A DNA stretch of 64,000 nt from Acrocarpospora pleiomorpha (GCF_009687885.1 NZ_BLAF01000004.1:247260-311259); one strand, 5' to 3'. Positions 35,826-45,523 are shown, numbered from the stretch's first letter. Notes: a model not told the origin generated them from the sequence alone. Made by a program: numbers and translations.

Positions 35826-36100
35826 CGACAGAACGGAACGCCGACGAGATCGCGTACCGGCTGGTCGCCTTCATCCAGAAGAACCTGGTCCCGGACGACG
35901 TCGACATGGAGGTCGACGAGACGACCCCGCTTCTGTTGTCGGGACTTCTGGACTCCTTGCGGACGGCGCGCCTGCTGAACTTCATCCGGCGGGAGATCGG
36001 CGTCCCGATCCCCGCCGCGAGACTCGACGCCGAGAACTTCACGGACGTGGCGACCATCGTCGCGCTGATCAAAGAACTCGAACCGGCTTCATTCGTCTAG
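35822..36100 (+). CDS. discrete acyl carrier protein
   Basis: A 92-residue carrier protein. The phosphopantetheine site is the Ser in [13 protein letters not shown] (LDSL core). Helical pattern and length are normal. It sits between two KASIII-like genes and upstream of the iterative PKS, the arrangement known from spirotetronate and related clusters where an aryl group is shuttled from PKS to a free ACP. It overlaps the preceding gene by 4 nt. Confidence 0.85.
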   Translation: MTTERNADEIAYRLVAFIQKNLVPDDVDMEVDETTPLLLSGLLDSLRTARLLNFIRREIGVPIPAARLDAENFTDVATIVALIKELEPASFV

Positions 36101-36126
36101 CCGTCCAAGCGAGCGAGGGCAGAGTC

Positions 36127-37167
36127 ATGCAGTGGGCGGACACCTACATCAGCGGAGTGGGAGCCTTCCTCCCCCGGACGGTCAGCGTCGAGAAGGCAGT
36201 CGCCAAAGGCTGGTATCCGGCCGAAGAGGTCGAACTGCACAACCTGGCCGGGGCGGCGGTGGCCGGTGACCTGCCGGCTCCGGAGATGGCTCTGCACGCG
36301 GCGCAGAGCGCGCTCAAGCGCAGCGGGCGGGCAGCGACCGACCTGGATCTCCTTCTTTACGCCTCGACGTGGCACCAAGGTCCGGACGGCTGGCCGCCGC
36401 ATTCCTACCTGCAGCGCCATCTGGTCGGCGGGGACGTTCTGGCCACCGAGATCCGGCAGGGCTGCAACGGGATGTTCATCGCCTTGGAACTCGCGGCGAG
36501 CTACCTGGACGCCGCTCCCGGCCGGCAGGCCGCCCTGCTGGTCGCCGCCGACAATTACGGCACCCCGTTGATGGACCGGTGGCGGATGGGTCCCGGCTAT
36601 ATCGGCGGGGACGCCGCCAGCGCGCTCGTGCTCACGAAGGAGGAAGGTTTCGCGCGCCTGATGTCGGTCTGTACGGTGACCGTGACCGAGGCCGAGGAAC
36701 TGCACCGGGGCACCGAACCCCTGTTCCCTCCCGGCGTCACCGTCGGCCGCCGGATGAGCTTCGGGGCCAGGAACGAGCAGTTTCGGCAGCAGGTCATGCC
36801 CCGGGGCGAGAGCACGGCGGCACTGTTCAAGATCCAGCGGGCGCTGGTGGAGGTCGTCGAGCGCGCGCTGGCCGAGAGCGGGATCGAGGCCCGCGATCTC
36901 ACCCGGGTGGCCTTCATGAACTACTCCGAAGAGATCGTCGAACAGCGCTGCATGGCGGCGCTCGACCTGCCGATGTCCCGATCGACCTGGGACTACGGCC
37001 GCACCATCGGCCACTGCGGGGCCAGTGACCAGGTCCTCGCCCTCGACCGGCTGCTGGTGACCGGGCAACTGGGCCCCGGCGACCACCTGCTGATGCTCGG
37101 CACCGGCCCGGGAGTCACCGTCTCCAGCGCCGTGATCAAGATTCTCGATACGCCCGCATGGTCCTGA
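36127..37167 (+). CDS. KASIII-like acyltransferase 2
   Basis: A 346-residue paralogue of the first KASIII-like protein. Cys113 (RQGCNGM) and His296 (GHCGASDQ) are kept, but the position of the FabH catalytic His is Asn265 (VAFMNYSEE). Claisen-type or decarboxylating chemistry is therefore unlikely and simple acyl transfer through Cys113 more likely. ATG 36127 lies 26 nt after the ACP stop. The conserved segments [20 protein letters not shown] and [19 protein letters not shown] are hallmarks of this family. Confidence 0.82.
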   Translation: MQWADTYISGVGAFLPRTVSVEKAVAKGWYPAEEVELHNLAGAAVAGDLPAPEMALHAAQSALKRSGRAATDLDLLLYASTWHQGPDGWPPHSYLQRHLVGGDVLATEIRQGCNGMFIALELAASYLDAAPGRQAALLVAADNYGTPLMDRWRMGPGYIGGDAASALVLTKEEGFARLMSVCTVTVTEAEELHRGTEPLFPPGVTVGRRMSFGARNEQFRQQVMPRGESTAALFKIQRALVEVVERALAESGIEARDLTRVAFMNYSEEIVEQRCMAALDLPMSRSTWDYGRTIGHCGASDQVLALDRLLVTGQLGPGDHLLMLGTGPGVTVSSAVIKILDTPAWS

Positions 37168-37194
37168 AACGTGGTCATCGAAGGGAAACAAGCG

Positions 37195-40100
37195 ATGGTC
37201 GATAGTTCGAGCGGAGTCCGGGTGGAACCGGTGGCGGTGGTCGGGATCGGATGCCGCTTTCCCGGCGACGCCGACTCACCGGAGGGATTCTGGGACCTGC
37301 TGTGCGACGGCCGGAACACGACCCGGCCGCTGCCCGCGGAACGCTGGCGCCCGTACGAGAACCGCAGTCCCGAATACGCCGCCGCGCTACGCCACGCCGT
37401 ACGGCACGGCAGCTTCCTGAGCGACATCGAGGGCTTCGACGCGGAGTTCTTCGGCCTGTCGCCCCGGGAGGCCGAACTGATGGATCCGCAGCAGCGGATC
37501 CTGATGGAGACCGCGTGGGAGGCCCTGGAGCACGCCGGCCTGCCGCCGCGCGAGCTGGCCGGCACCGACACCGGGGTGTTCATCGGGATCTGCACCGACG
37601 ACTACGGACGCCGCCTGCTCGAGGACCTGCCCCAGATCGAGGCGTGGACCGGGATCGGCGCCGCGACCTGCGCCGTCGCCAATCGCATCTCCTATTCCCT
37701 GGACCTGCGCGGGCCCAGCATGGCGGTGGACACCGCGTGCTCGGCGTCGCTGGTCGCGCTCCACCTGGCCGCGCAGAGCCTGCGGCTCGGCGAGAGCGAC
37801 GTCGCCCTCGCCGGCGGGGTCAACCTGCTGGCGACCCCGGGCGAGACCCTCACGCTCGGCGCCGCCGGAGCCCTGGCCCCCGACGGGCGGTCCAAGTCAT
37901 TCGACGCCACGGCCGACGGCTACGGGCGCGGTGAGGGCTGCGGCGTGATCGTGCTCAAACGGCTGTCCGACGCGCGCCGCGACGGTGATCGGATCCTCGC
38001 GCTCGTCATCGGCAGCGCCGTGAACCAGGACGGGCACACCAACGGCATCATGGCGCCGTGCGGGGCGGCCCAGGAACACGTGATGGTCCGGGCCTGCCGG
38101 CAGGCGGGCATCTCACCGGCCACGGTCGACTACATCGAGGCGCACGGGACCGGGACCCGGCTGGGCGACCCGCTCGAGGCGGGCGCGCTGTCCTCCGTGT
38201 ACGGCACGGGACGGCCCCCGGGCGACCCGTGCCTCATCGGCTCGGTCAAGTCCAATATCGGCCACCTCGAAGGCGCCGCCGGCATCGCCGGTGTCATCAA
38301 GGCGGTGCTCGCCCTCGGCCGCGGTGAGATCCCCCCGAGCGTGCTGACCACCCCGACCCCGGCCATCGCGTGGGAGACCTCGGGGCTTCGCGTGGTGACC
38401 GAACGATCGGCCTGGCCGGATCGCGACCACCCCAGCCGGGCGGGCGTCTCCAGCTTCGGGTACGGCGGCACCGTCGCGCACATCCTGCTCGAACAGGCTC
38501 CGCCGGCTCCGGAGGAGCCCCGGGGCGAGGGGACGGGGCAGCGCCTGTTCCCGCTGTCGGCCGCGTCAGAAACGGCGCTGCGGCAGTACGCGGGCACGCT
38601 GGCCGACCGGCTGGACGGGCTCGACCTGGCTTCGGTGGGGCACACGCTGGCGCTCCGGCGCTCGCATCTGGGCCGTCGAGCCGTCGTGATCGCGGCGGAC
38701 AGGGACGAGTTGACGGCCAACCTGCGCAGGCTCGCGGAGGACCTGCCGGCCGAGGCCGTCCTCACCGGGGACGTGCTGCCCGTGCCGGGCCCCGGACCGG
38801 TCTGGGTGTTCTCCGGGCAGGGATGCCAGTGGCGCGGGATGGGGCGGGACCTGCTCGCCACCGAGCCGGAGTTCGCGGCCCTGGTCGACGAGGTGGAGCC
38901 GATCTTCGCCGCGGAGATCGGCTTCTCTCCCCGGCAGGTCCTGGCCGAGGGCGATCTGGACCGAATCGACCGCGTCCAAACCATGATCTTCGTGATGCAG
39001 CTCGGCCTCGCCAGGCTCTGGAGCGCGTACGGGGTGGTCCCGAAGGCCGTCATCGGTCACTCCGTCGGCGAGATCGCGGCGGCGGTGACGGCCGGCGCGA
39101 TGAGCATCTCCGACGGCGCGCGCCTGATCTGCCGCCGGTCCCGGCTGCTGCGCCAGGCCGAGGGCAAGGGGGCCATGGTCATGGTCGGCCTGCCTTTCGA
39201 GGAGGCGGCCGAGCGGCTGGCCGGCCGTACCGACCTGGTGGCCGCGATCTCGTCGGCGCCCGCATCCACCGTGCTGTCCGGCGACGTCGCCGCGGTCGAG
39301 GCGGTGCTGAACGAGTGGCCGGCCGAGGGCATCATGGTGCGCCGGGTGGCCTCCGACGTCGCCTTCCACAGCCCGCACATGGAGCCGCTGGCCGTCGAAC
39401 TGGCGGCGGCCACCGCCGATCTCTCGTTCGGCGCGCCCCGCATTCCCATGTACACGACCGCGCTGCCGGACCCCCGGTCGACGCCTGTCCTCGACTCCCA
39501 GTACTGGGCGGCGAACCTTCGGGACCCGGTACGGCTGGCCGCGGCCACGACGGCCGCCGCGCAGGACGGCTACCGCGCGTTCCTGGAGATCTCACCGCAC
39601 CCCGTGGTCGCGCACTCCATCACCGAGACGCTCGGGGAGACCGAGTTCGAGGACGTGTTCGTGGGCACGTCACTGCGCCGGAACCAGCCGGAGCGATCGA
39701 CCTTCCTCGCCGCGGTGGGCACGGCGCACTGCCATGGCGTCGGTGTGGACTGGAGCCGGCTGCAGCCGTCCGGCGGCCTGGCCGCCCTGCCGCCGTACGC
39801 TTGGCAGCGCCGCCGCCACTGGCGTGACTCCTCCACCGGCGCGGACGAGAACCGAGGGCACGACGTGCACTCCTACACCCTGCTCGGAGCCGGGACGAGC
39901 CTCGCGGGCAGCCGGACGCGGGTGTGGCGGACCAGCCTGGAGGACGCCAACCGGCCCTACCCGGGCAGCCACGCCGTCGGCGGGGTCGAGATCGTGCCCG
40001 CCGCCGTGCTGGTCAACACGTTCCTGCACGCGGTCGAGGACGGCACCCTCACCGATGTGGAGATGATGCATCCGCTGATGACCGCGGAACGCAGGCAGAT

Positions 40101-41016
40101 CCAGGTCGTCCACGAGCCTCCCGGGTTCCGGCTCGCGACGCGTACACCGGCCGGCCCCGACGAGCCGGAACCCGCCTGGCTGATTCACGTCACCGCGTCC
40201 GTGGCGGCCCCGGGCCAGGTGATGCCCGACGTGCTGCCGGACGCTGACGCGACCGGTCTCACCCCGATCGACACCGGATTCGTGCACCAGAGGCTGGCCG
40301 CCGTCGGCGTCCCCACGACGGGCTTCGAATGGACGATCCAGACGCTGCTGAGCGGAGACGGAGTGCTGCGCGCCACGGTCCACACCCCGCAGCCGGTCGA
40401 GGCGCCGCCGACCTGGGCGCCGGCGCTGGACGCGGTGATGTCCGTGGCTCCCTGCGTGTTTCCCGGCGATCCGGTGCTGCGCATGGTCGTGCACATCGAC
40501 GAGGTGGCGCTGACCGGCAAGCCGCCGGAGACGGTGATCATCGAGGCGGCCGTCGACCCGGCGGCCGACGACACGGTGCTGGCGCTCCTGGCCGACGCCG
40601 ACGGCCGTGTGGTGGGACACCTGTCCGGACTCCGCTATCCGGTGATCGACGCGCCCGCGGCGACCGAGGAGGAGCTCCGGGAGCCCGCGGAGTCGTTCGC
40701 CAACCTGCCGCCGGAGGAGCTGCGCGAGTTCGTCCTGATCGAGGTGCGCGCGGAGATCGCGGCCGTGATGAGGCTCGCTCCGGAGGACCTGGCGATCCGG
40801 CGTCACCTCGTGGAGCAGGGGCTGGACTCGGTGATGACCGTCATGGTCAGGCGCCGTCTGGAGAAGCGCTTCGGCTGCCGTCTCCCCGCGACCTTGCTGT
40901 GGCAGCAGCCCACCATTTCCGCGATCGCGGGTCACCTGGTGGATCTTCTCGCGACGATGAGACCGGTCGCCGAAGCGGAGGCCGTTCTTGAGACCGTGCC
41001 TGCGATCGGGGGTTGA
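37195..41016 (+). CDS. iterative type I PKS, orsellinic-acid-synthase-like (KS-AT-DH/TH-ACP)
   Basis: A 1273-residue synthase. KS about 10-430 with Cys182 (DTACSAS), His317 and His357. AT about 545-850 with Ser623 in GHSVGE and a VAFH specificity motif, indicating malonyl-CoA. DH-like/thioester-hydrolase region about 890-1130 with His926 in HAVGGVEIVP. ACP at the end with Ser1212 in GLDSVM. There is no ketoreductase and no separate thioesterase. Size and domain order match bacterial orsellinic acid synthases (AviM/CalO5 type) rather than 6-methylsalicylic acid synthases, which carry a KR. ATG 37195 follows AAGGGA. Predicted product: a non-reduced tetraketide aromatic acid. Confidence 0.9.
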   Translation: MVDSSSGVRVEPVAVVGIGCRFPGDADSPEGFWDLLCDGRNTTRPLPAERWRPYENRSPEYAAALRHAVRHGSFLSDIEGFDAEFFGLSPREAELMDPQQRILMETAWEALEHAGLPPRELAGTDTGVFIGICTDDYGRRLLEDLPQIEAWTGIGAATCAVANRISYSLDLRGPSMAVDTACSASLVALHLAAQSLRLGESDVALAGGVNLLATPGETLTLGAAGALAPDGRSKSFDATADGYGRGEGCGVIVLKRLSDARRDGDRILALVIGSAVNQDGHTNGIMAPCGAAQEHVMVRACRQAGISPATVDYIEAHGTGTRLGDPLEAGALSSVYGTGRPPGDPCLIGSVKSNIGHLEGAAGIAGVIKAVLALGRGEIPPSVLTTPTPAIAWETSGLRVVTERSAWPDRDHPSRAGVSSFGYGGTVAHILLEQAPPAPEEPRGEGTGQRLFPLSAASETALRQYAGTLADRLDGLDLASVGHTLALRRSHLGRRAVVIAADRDELTANLRRLAEDLPAEAVLTGDVLPVPGPGPVWVFSGQGCQWRGMGRDLLATEPEFAALVDEVEPIFAAEIGFSPRQVLAEGDLDRIDRVQTMIFVMQLGLARLWSAYGVVPKAVIGHSVGEIAAAVTAGAMSISDGARLICRRSRLLRQAEGKGAMVMVGLPFEEAAERLAGRTDLVAAISSAPASTVLSGDVAAVEAVLNEWPAEGIMVRRVASDVAFHSPHMEPLAVELAAATADLSFGAPRIPMYTTALPDPRSTPVLDSQYWAANLRDPVRLAAATTAAAQDGYRAFLEISPHPVVAHSITETLGETEFEDVFVGTSLRRNQPERSTFLAAVGTAHCHGVGVDWSRLQPSGGLAALPPYAWQRRRHWRDSSTGADENRGHDVHSYTLLGAGTSLAGSRTRVWRTSLEDANRPYPGSHAVGGVEIVPAAVLVNTFLHAVEDGTLTDVEMMHPLMTAERRQIQVVHEPPGFRLATRTPAGPDEPEPAWLIHVTASVAAPGQVMPDVLPDADATGLTPIDTGFVHQRLAAVGVPTTGFEWTIQTLLSGDGVLRATVHTPQPVEAPPTWAPALDAVMSVAPCVFPGDPVLRMVVHIDEVALTGKPPETVIIEAAVDPAADDTVLALLADADGRVVGHLSGLRYPVIDAPAATEEELREPAESFANLPPEELREFVLIEVRAEIAAVMRLAPEDLAIRRHLVEQGLDSVMTVMVRRRLEKRFGCRLPATLLWQQPTISAIAGHLVDLLATMRPVAEAEAVLETVPAIGG

Positions 41017-41029
41017 GGGCGTTGCGGCG

Positions 41030-42040
41030 TCAGGATCGGTCAAGCAGGCGGGCGGGCTCCCGTACCGTCATGGCGGCGATCGTCTCCGCCGGGATGCCGC
41101 GGCGGGCGAGTTCGGGCACCATCCGGCCGAGTGGATGGGCGAGCCCGCCGCCGCCGTAGCGGGTGAGCTGGATCTTGGTCCAGGTGGAGCCGCCGATCAC
41201 CCACCGGGCCGCCGGGTACGCGCCGAGGAAGTCCACGAGGAACTCCAGCCGTTCCCGGTCCGACGGGTTCTCCACCCGGCCGAGGTGCTGGAATTCGGTG
41301 CCGAAGCACATTTCGAGGGTCGCTCCGGCGGCGGACAGTTCGGCGAGGTACGGCACGTCCAGGAACTCGTCGCAGTTGGTGAAGAGCACCTTGTCCGCCG
41401 CCGTCCCCTGCCCGGTGAGGAGTTCGATGACGTCGATCCCGGATCGGGCGTCCGGGTCCAGCCGGACGGTGACGGCGGCTCCGGTCCGGGCCGCCGCCCG
41501 GGCCGCGGCGCGGAGCCGGGCGCGTTCGACGCCGGTGACCGTGCCGGTGGTGCCCATGATGCCGAGCAGGCCCGCGCGGTAGCCGGTGCCCGGCACGTGG
41601 TCCTCCAGGGCGCCGGTCAGGTGCTTTTCGAGTGCGGTCTCGTCGAGCGCCGCGGCCCACTCGGGCAGCACCGAGGACAGGTAGATCCCGTACGCGGCCA
41701 CGACGTGGACCCCGGAGCGGCGGGCCAGCTCCGGCAGGCGGTCGTGCCCGGGTCCCAGGCCGACGCTGGTGGCCTCGACGACGGTGCCGACGCCGGCGGC
41801 CCGGGCCAGGACGAGCTCCTCGACCGCCGTGTCCGCGGAGTCCAGCCGCAGGTTGTCGGCCAGGGCGAGCGCGTTCCAGCGCAGGTAGCCGAGCATCTCC
41901 GGGCGCACCTCGGCATGCGTCGGCGCCGGCTCGGCCACCCCGTCCCGGCGCAGGCCGCTCGCGTCCAGGAGCAGATGCTCGTGCATGTCGACGGCGCCGA
42001 GCGCCTCGGCGGGGACGGGTCCGAGCACCGTCTCGATCAC
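41030..42040 (-). CDS. phosphotriesterase-like protein with lost metal ligands
   Basis: A 336-residue TIM-barrel protein clearly homologous along its length to the intact paralogue at 58513-59532. The N-terminal HxH pair is kept (His20, His22), but the other metal-centre positions are changed: bridging Glu/Lys position Ile161, His to Arg193, His to Asn222, Asp to Ser285. It is unlikely to hold the usual binuclear centre. The GTG start overlaps the upstream ATPase stop (GTGA), so it is co-translated with the polyamine-type importer. It may be a binding or regulatory protein, or a diverged enzyme. Ends 13 bp from the convergent PKS. Confidence 0.85.
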   Translation of the reverse strand: MIETVLGPVPAEALGAVDMHEHLLLDASGLRRDGVAEPAPTHAEVRPEMLGYLRWNALALADNLRLDSADTAVEELVLARAAGVGTVVEATSVGLGPGHDRLPELARRSGVHVVAAYGIYLSSVLPEWAAALDETALEKHLTGALEDHVPGTGYRAGLLGIMGTTGTVTGVERARLRAAARAAARTGAAVTVRLDPDARSGIDVIELLTGQGTAADKVLFTNCDEFLDVPYLAELSAAGATLEMCFGTEFQHLGRVENPSDRERLEFLVDFLGAYPAARWVIGGSTWTKIQLTRYGGGGLAHPLGRMVPELARRGIPAETIAAMTVREPARLLDRS

Positions 42041-43113
42041 GCGACCACCAGTTCCTGCGCGTCATCTTCCTGTACGTCGTCCGCCGTCGCGGCGATCACA
42101 TGCACCCGGTCGGGGTGGGCGCAGCCGAGCCGGACCCGGCTGCCGTCCAGGAGGGTGGCGGCGTCCGTCTGCGGGGGCAGCGAGCACACGACGCGCCCGC
42201 CGGCGTCGCTGACGACCTCGAGCCGGAACCGCGAGCCCTGGAAGCTGAGCAGCCGCACCACGCCGGAGACCGACCACGCGCCGGCCGGTTCGGTTTCGGT
42301 CAGGACCCGCAGGTCTTCCGGGCGGATGACGGCGGTGCCGGTGCGGCCGTCGGTGACGCCGTCGAGGAGGAGTTCGCCGTCGCGCGCGGGGAACAGGTTG
42401 GCCTCGCCGACGAAGCGGGCGACATACTCGGTGGCGGGTTTGCGGTAGATGTTCTCCGGCGTGTCGATCTGGACGAAACAGCCGTCCCGCATCACGGCCA
42501 CCCGGTCCGACATGGTCATCGCCTCGGCCTGGTCGTGGGTGACCGAGACCGTGGTGATGCCCACCTGCCGCTGGATGCGGGTGACCTCCACCTGCATCTG
42601 CTCGCGGAGCTGCTTGTCGAGCGCGGCCATCGGCTCGTCGAGCAGGAGGATGCCGGGACTGGCGGCCAGGGCGCGGGCCAGCGCGACACGCTGCCGCTGG
42701 CCGCCAGAGAGCTGGGCGGGCCGCCGGTCGATCAGCTCTCCGAGCTGGACCAGTTCGAGCATCTCGCGGGCGACCCTGGCCCGTTCCGCGGCGGGGCGGC
42801 GGGCGGCGCGCAGCGGGAAGGCGACGTTCTCGCCGACCGTCATGTGCGGGAAGAGCGCGTAGGACTGGAAGACGACTCCGACGCCGCGTTTGCGCGGCGG
42901 GCGTTTCTCGACGTTGGTCCCGTCGAACGCGACGTGGCCGCGGTCGATGCCCTGCAGGCCGGCGATGACGTTGAGCAGCGTCGACTTGCCGCTGCCGCTC
43001 GCGCCGAGCAGCGTGACGAACTCCCCGGGCTGGGCGTCGAGGCTGACGCCTTTGAGCACGTGGTTCTGGCCGAGGGTGACGTGAACGTCCTGGACGGAGA
43101 GCGCGACGGTCAT
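42037..43113 (-). CDS. ABC ATPase, spermidine/putrescine (PotA) type
   Basis: A 358-residue ATPase with Walker A GASGSGKST, signature LSGGQRQR, Walker B LLLDEPMAALD and a C-terminal TOBE-like domain (about 240-358), as in PotA. ATG 43113 overlaps the stop of the upstream permease by 4 nt and the end overlaps the PTE-like gene. Energises uptake through the two permeases; the receptor is probably the lipoprotein at 55763-56884, which carries the same operator. Confidence 0.9.
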   Translation of the reverse strand: MTVALSVQDVHVTLGQNHVLKGVSLDAQPGEFVTLLGASGSGKSTLLNVIAGLQGIDRGHVAFDGTNVEKRPPRKRGVGVVFQSYALFPHMTVGENVAFPLRAARRPAAERARVAREMLELVQLGELIDRRPAQLSGGQRQRVALARALAASPGILLLDEPMAALDKQLREQMQVEVTRIQRQVGITTVSVTHDQAEAMTMSDRVAVMRDGCFVQIDTPENIYRKPATEYVARFVGEANLFPARDGELLLDGVTDGRTGTAVIRPEDLRVLTETEPAGAWSVSGVVRLLSFQGSRFRLEVVSDAGGRVVCSLPPQTDAATLLDGSRVRLGCAHPDRVHVIAATADDVQEDDAQELVVA

Positions 43114-43952
43114 GCCGTTGCCTTTCGCCGGAGCCGTGCGGCTCGGTTGCGCCGGTTGGACACGAGCTGGGCGCCGCCGAGGACGACGATCGCCAGAAGC
43201 GAGACCATCGTCGAGGCCGCGGTGAGCTCGGGGGAGAACGCCTCCTGCGAGGCCGTGAACATCTTCAGGGGCAGGGTCTGGGTGCCCGGCGGCAGGAGCA
43301 GCACGGACAGGACGACCTCGTCGAACACCACGGTGAAGGCGAACAGGGTGCCGCCGAGGATGCTGGGCAGCAGCGGCGGCAGCTCGATCCGCCAGAGGAT
43401 CATGGGCCAGGACGCGCCGAGGGTGCTCGCCGCCGGCCGCAGCGACGGGTCGCCGCCCGCGAGCGCGCTCGACACCAGCGCGAAGACGTACGGCACCGCG
43501 AGCAGGGTCTCCCCGAGCACCAGGCTGACCAGTGTGTCGTCGAGGAACGGCAGCTGCCGGTCGACCGACCAGAGCCCGACCGCGTACGCGATGGGGGGCA
43601 GCGCGATCGGCGCGATGAACAGGGTGCGCACCCACCGCTGGAGCGCGCGGGAGCGGATCCGGGTGAGGCCGAGCGCGCCGAGGGTGCCGAGCACCACGGA
43701 GGCCGCCGTGGCGATCACCGCCACCACGACCGACAACCAGAACGAGTTCAGCCACTGCCGGTCGGTGAGCACCGTCTCGTACCACTGGAGGGAGAACCCG
43801 GTCGGCGGGAAGAGGATGAACGATCCGGACGTCCACGAGGTGGCGACGACCACCAGGAACGGGACGAAGAACAGCAGGCTCGCCAGCAGCCCGACGGCGA
43901 TGACGGGCGTCCGGTACCAGCCGATGGCGCGGAGAAGTGAACGGTCGTTCAT
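43110..43952 (-). CDS. ABC permease, PotC type
   Basis: A 280-residue inner-membrane permease with about six spans. The coupling loop shows the EAA-like pattern (LRPAASTLGASWPMILWRIELPPLLP). Second permease of the polyamine-type importer, 4 nt after the first permease stop. The ligand is unlikely to be a classical polyamine given the surrounding amide/lactone enzymes, but that is inference. Confidence 0.88.
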   Translation of the reverse strand: MNDRSLLRAIGWYRTPVIAVGLLASLLFFVPFLVVVATSWTSGSFILFPPTGFSLQWYETVLTDRQWLNSFWLSVVVAVIATAASVVLGTLGALGLTRIRSRALQRWVRTLFIAPIALPPIAYAVGLWSVDRQLPFLDDTLVSLVLGETLLAVPYVFALVSSALAGGDPSLRPAASTLGASWPMILWRIELPPLLPSILGGTLFAFTVVFDEVVLSVLLLPPGTQTLPLKMFTASQEAFSPELTAASTMVSLLAIVVLGGAQLVSNRRNRAARLRRKATA

Positions 43953-43956
43953 CCGG

Positions 43957-44838
43957 TCAGCCCCACTTCTCGCTGACCTTGAACAGGCGGTCGGCGACCA
44001 GGTAGATCGCGATGGTACCGCCGACCAGCAGGATGCTCATCGCGGCGCCGAGGTCGGGGCGGCCGGCGGTGCGCAGCTGGCCGGAGATGATGCCGGAGAC
44101 GGTCATGTTGGTGGGGCCGCCGAGCAGCAGCGGGGTGACGTAGAAGCCGAGCGCCATGACGAAGACGAGGACGCCGCCGCTGATCATCGCGGGGGTGATG
44201 GCGGGGCGGATGATGGTGCGGAAGGTGAGCAGCGGTCCCGCGCCGAAGACCGCGGCGGCGTTGAGCTGTTCGCGGTCGATGGCGGCGAGGGCGGAGGCGA
44301 TGGGGAGCACGGCGAACGGCAGCATCACGGCGACCATCGCGGGGTACATGGCGACGGCCGTCTGGTAGACCCCGAGCGGCTCGTCCATCAGCCCGAGCAT
44401 GTCGCCGAGCCAGAAGATCGCGCCGCGCGGCAGTTCGAGCAGCATCCAGCCGAAGGTCCTGACCATGATCGAGGTCCACAGCGAGAGCAGCAGCGCCGCG
44501 ACCAGCAACATCTTCAGCCAGCCCGGTGAGACGGCGACGGCGGTCGCGTAGACGGTGCCGAGCAGGACGGTCAGCGCGGTGACGACGAACGCCATCACCA
44601 CGGTCCTGGCCAGCGAGTCCAGGAAGACGGGCATCGTCAGGGCGGTGGCGAAGCTGTTGTCGCCGGTCTCGTTGTCGAGGGCCCGGATGACCAGGGCGGC
44701 CAGGGGCGCCCCGAGGGCGACCACGAAGAAGGCCAGCGGCGGCCAGAGCAACCAGCGGGCCTCCGCGCGGTCGCGCCCCGGTTCGTGCCGGTCCGCCGGG
44801 GCGGCGTGCTCCGGGGGAGCGAGTGCCGTGGTGCTCAC
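43957..44838 (-). CDS. ABC permease, PotB type
   Basis: A 293-residue permease with a hydrophilic about 28-residue N-terminus, then about six spans. The coupling loop is around LNAAAVFGAGPLLTFRTIIRPAITP. GTG 44838 is the first start. It heads the operon PotB-PotC-PotA-PTE-like, and the spaced GGATCC element lies 80-105 bp upstream. Confidence 0.88.
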   Translation of the reverse strand: MSTTALAPPEHAAPADRHEPGRDRAEARWLLWPPLAFFVVALGAPLAALVIRALDNETGDNSFATALTMPVFLDSLARTVVMAFVVTALTVLLGTVYATAVAVSPGWLKMLLVAALLLSLWTSIMVRTFGWMLLELPRGAIFWLGDMLGLMDEPLGVYQTAVAMYPAMVAVMLPFAVLPIASALAAIDREQLNAAAVFGAGPLLTFRTIIRPAITPAMISGGVLVFVMALGFYVTPLLLGGPTNMTVSGIISGQLRTAGRPDLGAAMSILLVGGTIAIYLVADRLFKVSEKWG

Positions 44839-44918
44839 CGCGACCCGCCGGGCGTCGCGTGTGATCGCTTGCGGGGTGGGGTCACTACGCGTTCTCCTTA
44901 ACGAGTCACGATGATTGA

Positions 44919-44945
44919 GGATCCAAAAACATGGATGTCGGATCC
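44919..44945. promoter_or_regulatory. spaced GGATCC operator, site 1 (importer/PTE-like operon)
   Basis: GGATCC at 44919-44924 and 44940-44945, starts 21 bp apart (N15 between). Upstream of the PotB-type permease gene. One of six sites of the same geometry in the right block. Confidence 0.7.
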
Positions 44946-44974
44946 GAAGCTACTGGGCGTGCGTATCGGCCGTG

Positions 44975-45487
44975 TTACAGCTCGGCCTCACGCGCGGCGT
45001 CCCGGCTCTCGAAGGTAGGCCACAGTTCGACCGAGTTGCGCCGGGAGAGGCTGGTCACGCCCATGGTGGCACGGGCGGTCGTGCCGATCTCGGGGCCGAA
45101 CACCTCCAGGAACAGATCGGACATGCCGGCCGCGACCAGGTGGTGCTCCTCGAACGCCGGCACGGCGGCGACGAACACCTGGACCCGGGGGATGGCGGTC
45201 ACCTCGTCCAGGGAGCCGATGGCGTACCTGACCATGCCGAGGCAGTTCACGGCCGCCTGCCGGGCGGAGAGGTAGCCCTGCTCGACGGTGAGGCCGGCGC
45301 CGAGGACGCCCGGGTGCAGGCGTTCGCCGTCCCGTGACTCCGAGGTGATCCCGCCGAGCAGGACCAGGCGCCCGGATCGGTGGAACGCCTTCACGGTGCC
45401 GTAGCGCTGTCCGTACGGCGGGTCGGCGTAGTCGGGGATGACGAGCCCGAGCTCGGCCACCCGCTGCTCTGGGGTCAAGTCGGTCAC
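44975..45487 (-). CDS. RidA/YjgF-YER057c-UK114 family protein
   Basis: A 170-residue protein of the Rid superfamily, longer than the classic 130-residue RidA. Family landmarks: GLTVEQGYLSARQAAVNCLGMVRYAIGSLDEV and the late IGTTARATMGVTSLSRRNSVEL. RidA-type proteins hydrolyse reactive enamines/imines formed by PLP enzymes or amine oxidases; the fusion enzyme at 61099-63468 could generate such intermediates. The GTG at 45487 has GGAGGAG upstream. Divergent from the PTE-like gene at 45618. Confidence 0.82.
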   Translation of the reverse strand: MTDLTPEQRVAELGLVIPDYADPPYGQRYGTVKAFHRSGRLVLLGGITSESRDGERLHPGVLGAGLTVEQGYLSARQAAVNCLGMVRYAIGSLDEVTAIPRVQVFVAAVPAFEEHHLVAAGMSDLFLEVFGPEIGTTARATMGVTSLSRRNSVELWPTFESRDAAREAEL

Positions 45488-45523
45488 AGTACTCCTCCAA
45501 AAGCGGACGGAACCCCTATTATT

